NCBI GenBank assembly: GCA_942493265.1
Contig: OW818688.1
Location: 62,001 to 126,000, forward strand
Reading direction: 5' to 3'
Source of the DNA: UBA12481 sp942493265
GTDB taxonomy: Bacteria; Bacteroidota; Bacteroidia; Bacteroidales; UBA12481
DNA: 64,000 bases
Positions 1 through 7,510 of this stretch are shown piece after piece. Below the pieces are notes generated by a model that worked only from the letters and a program-made list of their open reading frames with translations, did not search any database and was not told where the DNA came from. The position numbers and the translations under genes were made by a program. Each line of letters starts with the position of its first letter. Position 1 is the first letter of the stretch.

Positions 1-84
1 TTCCGTACGATGCGTGACGGGGACTCCTATACTGTTGGCGGATGGTTCAATGAAACGACAAAGGTTCGGTCGAAAAAATTATAA
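1..84 (+). CDS. 3' end of an unidentified gene (partial)
   Basis: The first base is already inside a forward reading frame that ends at TAA 82-84, giving 27 residues that finish with WFNETTKVRSKKL. The next gene, lptC, starts 5 bases after the stop, so the two are probably co-transcribed. Too little is visible to name a family. In other Bacteroidota the gene before lptC is often a TPR or outer-membrane protein, but nothing in these residues proves either. Confidence 0.55.
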   Translation, partial: FRTMRDGDSYTVGGWFNETTKVRSKKL

Positions 85-89
85 TTCCG

Positions 90-695
90 ATGAGGTTTAC
101 AACCCGATCGGCAGTGAGGGTCATTCCAATAATAATGGGGATGACCCTCATTTTTTCATGCCGGAATGATATTGAGAAGGTCAGCAAGCTGGATAATACA
201 GATACCATTCCGGCTGCGCACGCCACTGATGTTGAAATCATTGTAAGCGATTCATTCTTTACACGGATAAAAATCGTATCGCCCGAACTGAAAGAATTCC
301 CCGTTGCCGACAGTCTGGAACCCAAAACCGAATTTCCACGCGGGCTGGTAGCCACCTTTTACAACAAATCCATGCAGGTGGAATCAACACTCACAGCCGG
401 ATATGCCATTTACCACATCAACCGCAAACTTTTTGAAGCCAGCAAGGATGTGGTGATCAAAAATTTCACACAGGACCAGGAGCTGCACACCAATCTGCTC
501 TGGTGGGATGAAAACAGTGAAAAGATATGGTCCGACCAGCCGGTCACCATCATCACATCCAGCGGAACCACTTATGGTGATTCCGGCTTTGAATCCGATC
601 AGAATTTCACAAAATACAGTATCTTACGTTCACACGGGCAGATGAAGGTGAAGGAGAATGTAAAAGACAGTGTGTCACCGGCACCGGAAAGATAA
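90..695 (+). CDS. lptC: LPS export ABC transporter periplasmic protein LptC (lipoprotein type)
   Basis: A protein of 201 residues with an N-terminal hydrophobic segment ending in LIFSC, so Cys24 is a likely lipidation site. The body has the Bacteroidota LptC pattern: an acidic start, then beta-strand segments such as VEIIVSDSFFTRIKIVSPEL, TEFPRGLVATFYN, LTAGYAIYHINRKLFEA and LWWDENSEKIWSDQPVTI, which resemble the LptA/LptC jellyroll. In the family this protein passes LPS from the LptB2FG transporter to LptA. The start at 90 follows the upstream stop by 5 bases and supplies the full signal peptide; a later ATG at 135 would remove the basic N-region. A stable hairpin with a T-run lies inside the signal-peptide codons. 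ppiD follows 102 bases downstream, a common arrangement in this phylum. Confidence 0.85.
   Translation: MRFTTRSAVRVIPIIMGMTLIFSCRNDIEKVSKLDNTDTIPAAHATDVEIIVSDSFFTRIKIVSPELKEFPVADSLEPKTEFPRGLVATFYNKSMQVESTLTAGYAIYHINRKLFEASKDVVIKNFTQDQELHTNLLWWDENSEKIWSDQPVTIITSSGTTYGDSGFESDQNFTKYSILRSHGQMKVKENVKDSVSPAPER
115..156 (+). terminator. terminator-like hairpin inside the lptC signal-peptide codons
   Basis: TGAGGGTCATTCC (115-127) pairs with GGGATGACCCTCA (138-150), a 13-bp stem with one G-T pair and a 10-base loop. Six T residues (151-156) follow at once. This has the shape of an intrinsic terminator, yet it lies 25 bases into the lptC frame. It could end transcripts of the upstream gene or attenuate lptC, or be a coincidence of codon choice. 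Function is inferred from shape only. Confidence 0.45.
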
Positions 696-763
696 TATTA
701 GTTAAGCCGACTCACAGCGCTGCTAAATCTCCGGTTTCTGCCTGATTATATCAAACCTTTTTC

Positions 764-771
764 TATCTTCG
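764..771 (+). promoter_or_regulatory. possible -7 box for ppiD
   Basis: TATCTTCG differs by one base from the Bacteroidota -7 consensus TAnnTTTG and lies 26 bases before the ppiD start. No clear -33 TTTG was found at the right distance, so this is tentative. Confidence 0.3.
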
Positions 772-797
772 TAGCCTGATTTTTTTAGGGTATAAAC

Positions 798-2906
798 ATG
801 GCAACATTACAAACACTTAGGAACAAAGCAGGAGTACTCCTGGCAGTAGTTATCGGTCTCTCTTTACTCGCATTTATACTGGGTGACTTTCTGAATTCCG
901 GATCCGGAATGTTTCAGAAAAAACGTACGGAAATTGCCGAAATCAATGGCAAATCCATCGGTTATCAGGATTTCGCGGCCAAAGTTGAACAAGGAATTGA
1001 AAATTACAAGCGGAGCTCGGGAATCACCAATATCGATGAGCAAACCTATGCATCCATCCGTAATCAGGTATGGAACAGCTATATGAATGATTTTGTATAT
1101 TCAGATGAATATAACGAACTTGGAATATCCTGTACACCGGATGAACTTTTCGATATGGTTCAGGGCAAGAACATTCATCCCCAGATCCAGCAGGCTCAGA
1201 TTTTCCAGAACCAGCAAACAGGCGGTTTCGATCGTAACCTGGTGATGCAGTTTCTGAAATCACTCGATAAAGATCCTACCGGTCAGCAACGGCAGGCTTG
1301 GCTCAGCTACGAACAGGAACTGATGAAGGACCGTATTTATACCAAATATCAAACCCTGATCGCCAAAGGGATGTATGTTACCCGGAAAATGGTGGATGCA
1401 GAATTTATCGAAACAAACAAGAAATTCAACCTGAACTTTGTTCCGATCCGCTATGCAACCATAGCCGACAGTCTGGTGAAAATTACCGATGCCGACGTAC
1501 AGAAATATTACGAAGAAAATAAAGAAAAATTCAATCAGGAAGCCTCACGCGACCTCGCTTATGTGGTATGGGACATTGTTCCTTCGCAGGAAGACAAAGA
1601 CGCTGTTGCCAAATGGATTAACGAACAAAAACCTGAATTTGAACGCATTGAAAATGCTGCTCAGTATATCGCTGCCACCGGTGAAAGCCGCTTCAACGAG
1701 AACTATCTGGGTGCACTCGATATTCCGGAAGTCATCCGCGAATGGGCACTGGTAGCTGACATCGGAATGGTATTCGGACCGTATCAGGAGGACCTTACCT
1801 GGAAACTGGCAAGGGTTACCGATACCAAAGAACTTCCCGATTCCGTTTTGGCCAGTCATATACTGATCCGTCCGGTGAACAACACCGATTACGATGCAGC
1901 CCAGAAAACTGCCGACAGCATCAAGGGTTTGATTGAACGCGGACAGGACTTCACCAGCCTCGCAGCACAGTTTGGTACCGATGGCACCAAAGATAAAGGC
2001 GGCGACCTCGGATGGTTTACCATGGATAAAATGATCCCTGAATTTTCAAAAGCCTGTTTCTTTGGCGCCAAAAACGAGTTGCTCACAGTTAAATCAACCT
2101 ATGGCATACACGTAATCAAAATCGTTGATCAGGCAGGAAAATCCAAAAAAGTACAGCTTGCCATACTCGACCGCAGCATCACCCCGAGTGATAAAACATA
2201 CCAGGACATATACAATATTGCCTCAAAATTTGCTTCCACCTATGATAACGGAACCAAGTTCGAAGACGGTGTTGTAAAAGAAAACCTGAACAAACGTTTG
2301 GCCACCAACCTGCGTGAAGGCGATGCCGCCATCACCGGTTTGGACAACCCGCGTGAACTCGTTCGCTGGGCTTATGAAGCCGAAAAGGGCGACCTTTCCG
2401 ACCTGAAAGAGTACGGTCCGAGATTCGTTCTCGCCAAGCTCACCGAAATCCGCGAAAAAGGTCCGGCTCCGCTCGACCAGGTACGCACCCAGGTTGAAAA
2501 CAGCGTTCGCAATGAGAAAAAAGCAGAAATGCTGATTGCCCAGGCTAACAAGGAACTTCAGGCATCCAGCTCGCTGGCCGATATCGCTCCGAAATTTTAC
2601 TCCAATGTAGCTACCGCTGCAGGAGCCTATTTCACCTCCTTCACCATCACCGGCATGGGTATGGAACCGCAGGTTTCAGCTGCCATGACCAGTTTGCCTG
2701 TTAACCAGATCAGCAAACCGATCAAAGGTGGCAACGGCGTTTACCTGGTGCAGGTGACTGACATCTTCGAGCCCGACCTCAATGCCGACCGCACCGAAAG
2801 CCGCAGCCGTCTGGAACAGTCATTCACCTCACGTGCCGGATATGAGATTTTCACAGCACTGGAGAAAAATGCCAAGGTTGTTGACCGGAGGAATAAGTTT
2901 TATTAG
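798..2906 (+). CDS. ppiD: PpiD/SurA-type periplasmic peptidyl-prolyl isomerase, membrane anchored
   Basis: A protein of 702 residues. It begins with a short cytoplasmic stretch and one transmembrane segment (about residues 12-32, GVLLAVVIGLSLLAFILGDF), then a SurA_N-like helical region. A parvulin rotamase domain lies near residues 350-447, recognisable from LASHILIRPV, GGDLGWFTMDKMIPEF and YGIHVIKIVD. The C-terminal half is again helical with a weaker second PPIase-like part (ISKPIKGGNGVYLVQVTD). In the family it is an inner-membrane-anchored chaperone that helps newly exported outer-membrane proteins fold. The length and the N-terminal motif LRNKAG are typical of the Bacteroidota version. 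It follows lptC on the same strand, and a strong hairpin terminator lies 65 bases after the stop. Confidence 0.92.
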   Translation: MATLQTLRNKAGVLLAVVIGLSLLAFILGDFLNSGSGMFQKKRTEIAEINGKSIGYQDFAAKVEQGIENYKRSSGITNIDEQTYASIRNQVWNSYMNDFVYSDEYNELGISCTPDELFDMVQGKNIHPQIQQAQIFQNQQTGGFDRNLVMQFLKSLDKDPTGQQRQAWLSYEQELMKDRIYTKYQTLIAKGMYVTRKMVDAEFIETNKKFNLNFVPIRYATIADSLVKITDADVQKYYEENKEKFNQEASRDLAYVVWDIVPSQEDKDAVAKWINEQKPEFERIENAAQYIAATGESRFNENYLGALDIPEVIREWALVADIGMVFGPYQEDLTWKLARVTDTKELPDSVLASHILIRPVNNTDYDAAQKTADSIKGLIERGQDFTSLAAQFGTDGTKDKGGDLGWFTMDKMIPEFSKACFFGAKNELLTVKSTYGIHVIKIVDQAGKSKKVQLAILDRSITPSDKTYQDIYNIASKFASTYDNGTKFEDGVVKENLNKRLATNLREGDAAITGLDNPRELVRWAYEAEKGDLSDLKEYGPRFVLAKLTEIREKGPAPLDQVRTQVENSVRNEKKAEMLIAQANKELQASSSLADIAPKFYSNVATAAGAYFTSFTITGMGMEPQVSAAMTSLPVNQISKPIKGGNGVYLVQVTDIFEPDLNADRTESRSRLEQSFTSRAGYEIFTALEKNAKVVDRRNKFY

Positions 2907-2915
2907 GGTTGATTT

Positions 2916-2937
2916 GAGACGGATAGTTATCCGTCTC
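2916..2937. repeat. REP-like 22-nt hairpin, copy 1
   Basis: GAGACGGATA and TATCCGTCTC form a perfect 10-bp inverted repeat around a two-base loop, followed by TAC. The identical 22 bases recur at 59611-59632, also followed by TAC, and a related hairpin ending in CTACG lies at 52967-52985. This fits a dispersed short palindromic repeat family. Confidence 0.7.
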
Positions 2938-2970
2938 TACGAATTGCTCTCACTTTACTTACAATAATAA

Positions 2971-3002
2971 GAGGCTCCGTACCATGTGGTACGGGGCCTT
3001 TT
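2971..3002. terminator. bidirectional intrinsic terminator between ppiD and the LanC-like gene
   Basis: GGCTCCGTACCA (2973-2984) pairs with TGGTACGGGGCC (2987-2998) around two bases, with one G-T pair; T residues follow on the plus strand. It lies between two genes that end towards each other (2906 and 3008), so it probably serves both. Confidence 0.8.
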
Positions 3003-3007
3003 GATTT

Positions 3008-4198
3008 TCAGAGGAGGAGACCCTGTTCCCAGCCGAGGGTATCGGCATCCAGGAGGGCAAGGAGGGTAAGTCCCACGCCGGTTATGCCTTCAAGAAGCGA
3101 ATATCCCGGGACATACCGGTCGCCGGTGGTGAGAAACAGGTATCCGGCCGTTGGCGACTCATTCTGGCCATGATCGAGCGTGGCACGGGTCCAGTATACC
3201 GAAGCATCCAGAAACTCGTCATGCTCGCTTAAAATAGCCATCTTATAGAACAGCAGGGCCAGTCCGGCCGTACCATGACAAATACACGCATCCATTACGC
3301 GGTTAGTCCTCATTTTTTTGCGCGAGGCGGCCTTATGTAAAATACCGATGGCATCGGCCTGCCAGTCGGGCCGGTTGCAGTTCACTCCGATCTGCCACAG
3401 GGCGGCCCCCACCCCGGGATCGCCATAGCACCAGGCCAGCCGTCCGGGCTGATCAGGTTTCCCGTTGGTGATCCGGTGCGGGAACAGGGAGCCGTTAGCT
3501 GAATCGGTGAGTTTGCACGAGAGCAGGTATTCCACTCCCTGCTCCACCATGGACAAAGCATCAACATCATCCGCCTCACGGCTAAGGGCCAGCAGGATCG
3601 ACGGCATGCCATGAGCCAGTCCCAGGTTAATTTCCCTTACACCAGTCTGCGGATGCACAGATTCCCAGGCGAGATGGCCGGGGGATGGGGAGATGGCGAG
3701 GTTGCGGAGGGAGGAGGTGAGGGAGTGAGGAGGTGAGGAGGTGAGGAGGTGAGGGAGTGAGGGGGTGAACATGCCGAGGGCGCCGTGGAGGAAATCATAA
3801 TCTCCGGTTTTAAAGCGTTGTTCGGCAAAATCCTGGAGGTAGGGGTCGATATCATCGAGGGCAGCACCTTCGGGTTCTGTAATATATCCGCGCGAGGCCA
3901 GGTAATGCAAGGTAAAACGGATTCCGGAAAGGCCTGCAGCGAATGAGGGCCATGAAAAACCGTCGTTGATCATGCCGAGGGCGCGTTCGAGAGCCAGAAA
4001 ACCGAGGTTTTCGAAGCGTGAATTGCCGCAACTCTGCCCATAAACATAGCAAAAGAGGGCCTCTCCGGCCAATCCGGTCATGAATCCGGGCTCAGGTTCC
4101 TTCTCGATATGAATTTTTATTGCCTGAGCTACAGCCTCTAAGCGTTGTTCAGCAATTTTTTTGACCAATTTCCTCTCAAACAGGGGTAACCTTTCCAC
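3008..4198 (-). CDS. LanC-like (lanthionine synthetase C-like) protein with a low-complexity insert
   Basis: A protein of 396 residues with the GXXG-rich helical barrel pattern of the LanC superfamily: GFMTGLAGEAL (38-48), FAAGLSGIRF (86-95), GLAHGMPSILLAL (193-205), WCYGDPGVGAALW (256-268), ICHGTAGLALLFY (306-318) and a final GYSLLEGITGVGLTLLALLD. Cys257, Cys307 and His308 match the three zinc ligands of the family, so the site looks intact. LanC enzymes cyclise dehydrated lanthipeptide precursors, but no LanB/LanM dehydratase, precursor peptide or transporter is nearby, so the substrate is unknown. Residues about 144-174 are a Pro/Ser/Leu-rich stretch encoded by an 8-bp tandem repeat (3713-3768), which looks inserted into the fold. 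The gene is divergent from the CHAT gene, with 240 bases between them. Confidence 0.85.
   Translation of the reverse strand: MERLPLFERKLVKKIAEQRLEAVAQAIKIHIEKEPEPGFMTGLAGEALFCYVYGQSCGNSRFENLGFLALERALGMINDGFSWPSFAAGLSGIRFTLHYLASRGYITEPEGAALDDIDPYLQDFAEQRFKTGDYDFLHGALGMFTPSLPHLLTSSPPHSLTSSLRNLAISPSPGHLAWESVHPQTGVREINLGLAHGMPSILLALSREADDVDALSMVEQGVEYLLSCKLTDSANGSLFPHRITNGKPDQPGRLAWCYGDPGVGAALWQIGVNCNRPDWQADAIGILHKAASRKKMRTNRVMDACICHGTAGLALLFYKMAILSEHDEFLDASVYWTRATLDHGQNESPTAGYLFLTTGDRYVPGYSLLEGITGVGLTLLALLDADTLGWEQGLLL
3713..3768. repeat. seven tandem 8-bp units inside the LanC-like gene
   Basis: Plus-strand units of GGAGGTGA with variants GGGAGTGA and GGGGGTGA repeat seven times without a gap (56 bases). 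The unit is not a multiple of three, so gaining or losing one copy would shift the reading frame. More purine-rich sequence with GGGGATGG- and GAGATGG-type words extends left to about 3672. Confidence 0.9.
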
Positions 4199-4438
4199 TA
4201 TAAACCGGATTAATGGGTGTACCGCTAAGGTACGAGTTATTTGAAAGCTTTGAAATTATCGTAAGCCTAAGATAATCCTGATTAGCAACCCTAAATTGCT
4301 ACTGCTCAATCTCCGGGGGCCCCTCATCATCCTTTCCTGCGTAATTCCAATCCTCCCAAGGGCCCCCGGGGGAACAGGCAGACAAACCTGCTCCTCCATA
4401 ATTCCAAAAAATTTTTAGCTTTAACATTTGCAACATGT
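4199..4438. other. divergent intergenic region with a GC-rich inverted repeat
   Basis: This 240-base stretch lies between the starts of the LanC-like and CHAT genes. CCGGGGGCCC (4313-4322) pairs with GGGCCCCCGG (4360-4369) across a 37-base loop. Short words such as TAATTCCAA and CTCC are repeated to its right (4340-4412). Promoters for both genes should be here, but none could be placed convincingly. No reading frame of note. Confidence 0.5.
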
Positions 4439-7258
4439 ATGCTTCAACTTAAGATATGTTTTGTCCTGTTGTTATTATCCTGCGGAGTCACCCCTGACGG
4501 CTCCAGCCAGGTTTCGCCGAAACACCCCATCAATCCCGACACCATCAGATATCTCAAGAATCGTTCAGAAGCCCTGTTGAATGAAAAAAAATATGAAGAG
4601 ACCTACCGGATTTTCAATTTTATAGCTGACTACTATTCCTCGATCGGTAAACCAGCAATGTTCTGGGACTATAATAACAAAGCCTCAAACTGTTACAGCA
4701 AATATTCCGATCCCAAAATATCATTGGACTCCGCATTCCAGCTATTCAGAAAATATGACAGAAATCCAATCACGGATACCATCCTGACAGACGCAATCAT
4801 ACAGAACTTCATCACCAATCACGATGACATCAATGTCTTCAAAAGAAAGATGGAGTATCTGGACTTCATCAAGGACTCAGCGATCAGCAACGTTACCCTA
4901 TCCACCAAAATCCGATTGGGAAAACATCGGTTAAAAATAGCATCAGAGTTAGACCTTATTGATGAACAGCTAAACTCATATTACTACCTCTTAAACTTAA
5001 AACTTCCTTTAAAAGATGAGGTGCAGATCGAGATTGCCTTGGGTGGTCTTTATCAGGACTTAAAAGAATATCAATTATCGAATATTACGCTTAACAATAC
5101 TTTATTAAAAAATGATTTAACAAATTTTGAAATATCAAAAGTTTACAACCTATTAGGAGGCAACTACCTCAAAATTGAAAAGTATTCATTGTCACAATAC
5201 TATCTATCAAAATCCCTAGAAATAGAAAAAACAGGGAATAACAATAATGAAAACCTTATTGTTATGTACAACAATTTAGCCAACTACTACAACCATATAG
5301 GAAACTTAGATTCATCGAGAACATTATATAATAGAGCACTTGATTTATCTATTCAGAAATATGGTATAAATTCACAAAAAACGGCTTTTTATTTCAACAA
5401 TATTGGTAATCAATACAGACAATTGGCAAAATATGATTCTGCATTGATTTTTTATGATAAGGCGGTAAAAATACAGCAAGCATCACCAGAAAATACAAAT
5501 AGTGATATTGTATACAACTTAAGCAATATGGGGCAGATTAAAAAACTGCTTGGAGATACAATGAGCGCAGTATCATTTTGGAAGGAATCAATAAGAAAAA
5601 ATTATGAAATTGCGAAATATAAATCTTTGAAAAACGGATTAGTTTTACCAGACACGTATATATTCACTTGCAGTAAACTAGGTGAGTACTATTTAGAAAA
5701 ATACTATAAATCCTTAAATAATACATATTTAGATAGTGCTAAGGACTTTTTCAGAAAGGCAATATACACAAATGATTCAACAATATCAACCACACCAATT
5801 GAATCAAAAAAGATCAAACTAAATCTTTCTAACAAAGAAATATTAGAAAACTATTTGAAATGTTTTCTAATAGAAGATGCTAATGGACAAATTCTTATTG
5901 AAGATACTTTAAGAGTCATTTCATTATTCGACAAATGCCACAACTATATTTTATTAAGCAAATTAATAGATAAGGATATCTATGAAATGAATTCAATAAA
6001 TTCCAAAATATCTTACCATAACCAATCGATCGACGAAGCACATAATCAATTGGAAATAATAGAAAATGATAGAACCTCAAATCTCATAGAATTATACGAA
6101 TTAAGCAACTTAATATTCAAGGAGATTAGGAATTCTGCCATTAAGCAAAATAAATATATTGGGAGGAGTAATACCCAGCACAGTTACGCCATTGATCCTA
6201 TTTCACTGAAAAATATTAATCAATCTATTGATCTGAATACGGTTCTTCTTGAATACACGGTTACTAATGGATTCCTATATTGTATTTCCTTGACTAAAAA
6301 GTCCATCCAAATTTCAAAAATAGGCAATATTGAAGTCCTGAAAAATGTAATAACGAATTGCAATCGAAAATTAAATCAATTTTCCTTAGATTTTAATCAA
6401 TTATATGAGCTATCTAAAATTCTTCTCAGTCCACTTATTAATACACCAGAATCAATCACTAAGATTATTGTAATTAAAGATGAGGACCTTCTTACCATAC
6501 CATTTGATATACTTCTTTTGGCTAAACCAGAATCAACATACCAAAACAATTCATATTTAATCAAAAAATATGACATTTCATACTCGTACTCAATAAATCA
6601 TTTCCTAAAAAGAAAGCCTACTTCACAAAAATTAAACAATTTTGATTTTATAGGATTTTCACCAATAACATTGACCAATAGCAATGCAAATAATTTCCAG
6701 GAATTAGAGGGAGCAAATAAGGAACTTGCCAATATAACTTCGCTATTTTCAACAAAAAATCAGAAGGTTCTTTCTCTTTATGGTTCCGATGCAAATATTG
6801 AAAATTTCTATAAATTATCCTCAAAAGCAAACATTTTACATTTAGCCACGCATTCAGACATAACCGGCAAATCCAAACAAAAAGGGTTCATTCTTAATTC
6901 CTCCTCAAATGATTTCACCTATGATGTAGTTACATATTATGACGTCCTGAACCTTACGACAAGTCCTAATTTAGTTGTTCTCGCTTCATGTTCCTCCAAC
7001 TCAGGAAAACTTCTGGAAGGGGAAGGAATCCAAAATATTGGGAGGGCCTTCTCAATTAAGGGAGCCTCCTATGTGATTTCATCTTTGTATCGCCTTGATG
7101 ACGAATTCTCTCACCTGTTCATGACAAGTTTTTACAACCATCTTTTAATCTCAAAGGAAATCAAGAACTCTTTATGTAAAACAAAGAGGGCATTTATAGC
7201 CAGTGAAAGATATTCATATCCAACCTATTGGTCAAATTTTAACATAATAGGAGAATAG
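4439..7258 (+). CDS. TPR-CHAT domain protein, probable lipoprotein
   Basis: A protein of 939 residues. It starts with a short hydrophobic segment ending LLLLSC, so Cys15 is a possible lipidation site and the protein is probably exported. Helical tetratricopeptide repeats fill about residues 35-480 (for example MYNNLANYYNHIGNLDSSRTLYNRAL and FYFNNIGNQYRQLAKYDSAL in part). The last 350 residues are a CHAT caspase-like peptidase: LHLATHSD carries His805 and VVLASCSSNSG carries Cys851, followed by GEGIQNIGRAFSIKGASYVI. Both catalytic residues are present. The gene is far richer in A+T than its neighbours: 12 and 18 G+C in two counted 60-base lines (5101, 6181) against 29 in one inside ppiD (1981), which suggests transfer. 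TPR-CHAT proteins are often proteases acting on a partner, but no partner gene is adjacent. Confidence 0.88.
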   Translation: MLQLKICFVLLLLSCGVTPDGSSQVSPKHPINPDTIRYLKNRSEALLNEKKYEETYRIFNFIADYYSSIGKPAMFWDYNNKASNCYSKYSDPKISLDSAFQLFRKYDRNPITDTILTDAIIQNFITNHDDINVFKRKMEYLDFIKDSAISNVTLSTKIRLGKHRLKIASELDLIDEQLNSYYYLLNLKLPLKDEVQIEIALGGLYQDLKEYQLSNITLNNTLLKNDLTNFEISKVYNLLGGNYLKIEKYSLSQYYLSKSLEIEKTGNNNNENLIVMYNNLANYYNHIGNLDSSRTLYNRALDLSIQKYGINSQKTAFYFNNIGNQYRQLAKYDSALIFYDKAVKIQQASPENTNSDIVYNLSNMGQIKKLLGDTMSAVSFWKESIRKNYEIAKYKSLKNGLVLPDTYIFTCSKLGEYYLEKYYKSLNNTYLDSAKDFFRKAIYTNDSTISTTPIESKKIKLNLSNKEILENYLKCFLIEDANGQILIEDTLRVISLFDKCHNYILLSKLIDKDIYEMNSINSKISYHNQSIDEAHNQLEIIENDRTSNLIELYELSNLIFKEIRNSAIKQNKYIGRSNTQHSYAIDPISLKNINQSIDLNTVLLEYTVTNGFLYCISLTKKSIQISKIGNIEVLKNVITNCNRKLNQFSLDFNQLYELSKILLSPLINTPESITKIIVIKDEDLLTIPFDILLLAKPESTYQNNSYLIKKYDISYSYSINHFLKRKPTSQKLNNFDFIGFSPITLTNSNANNFQELEGANKELANITSLFSTKNQKVLSLYGSDANIENFYKLSSKANILHLATHSDITGKSKQKGFILNSSSNDFTYDVVTYYDVLNLTTSPNLVVLASCSSNSGKLLEGEGIQNIGRAFSIKGASYVISSLYRLDDEFSHLFMTSFYNHLLISKEIKNSLCKTKRAFIASERYSYPTYWSNFNIIGE

Positions 7259-7510
7259 TATAGTTGCCATAGTTTAAAAACAGAACGGTATTGATTCCTC
7301 TTTTATGAATTACCATTAAACGAGATCCTGCTATTCACCCCCTCTATCCCCTGCACGCCGCCCCTCCAAACCTCCCTAAAACGACTCTCCGTCAAAATAA
7401 ACAAAGAATCAGGCACTTCCGGATTCGGGGATTTGAAAAGTTTTTTGTAACTTTCCTTATTGCAGACCACGTTGTATTAGTACGTTAGGAGCATCGCAGG
7501 AACAACCGCT

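Noticed and set aside
3008..4198. Complete lanthipeptide biosynthetic cluster
   Set aside because: Only the LanC-like gene is present; no dehydratase, precursor or exporter was found.
4439..7258. CHAT protease as a CRISPR type III-E (Craspase) partner
   Set aside because: No gRAMP/Cas7-11 gene or array is present and the protein appears to be exported.
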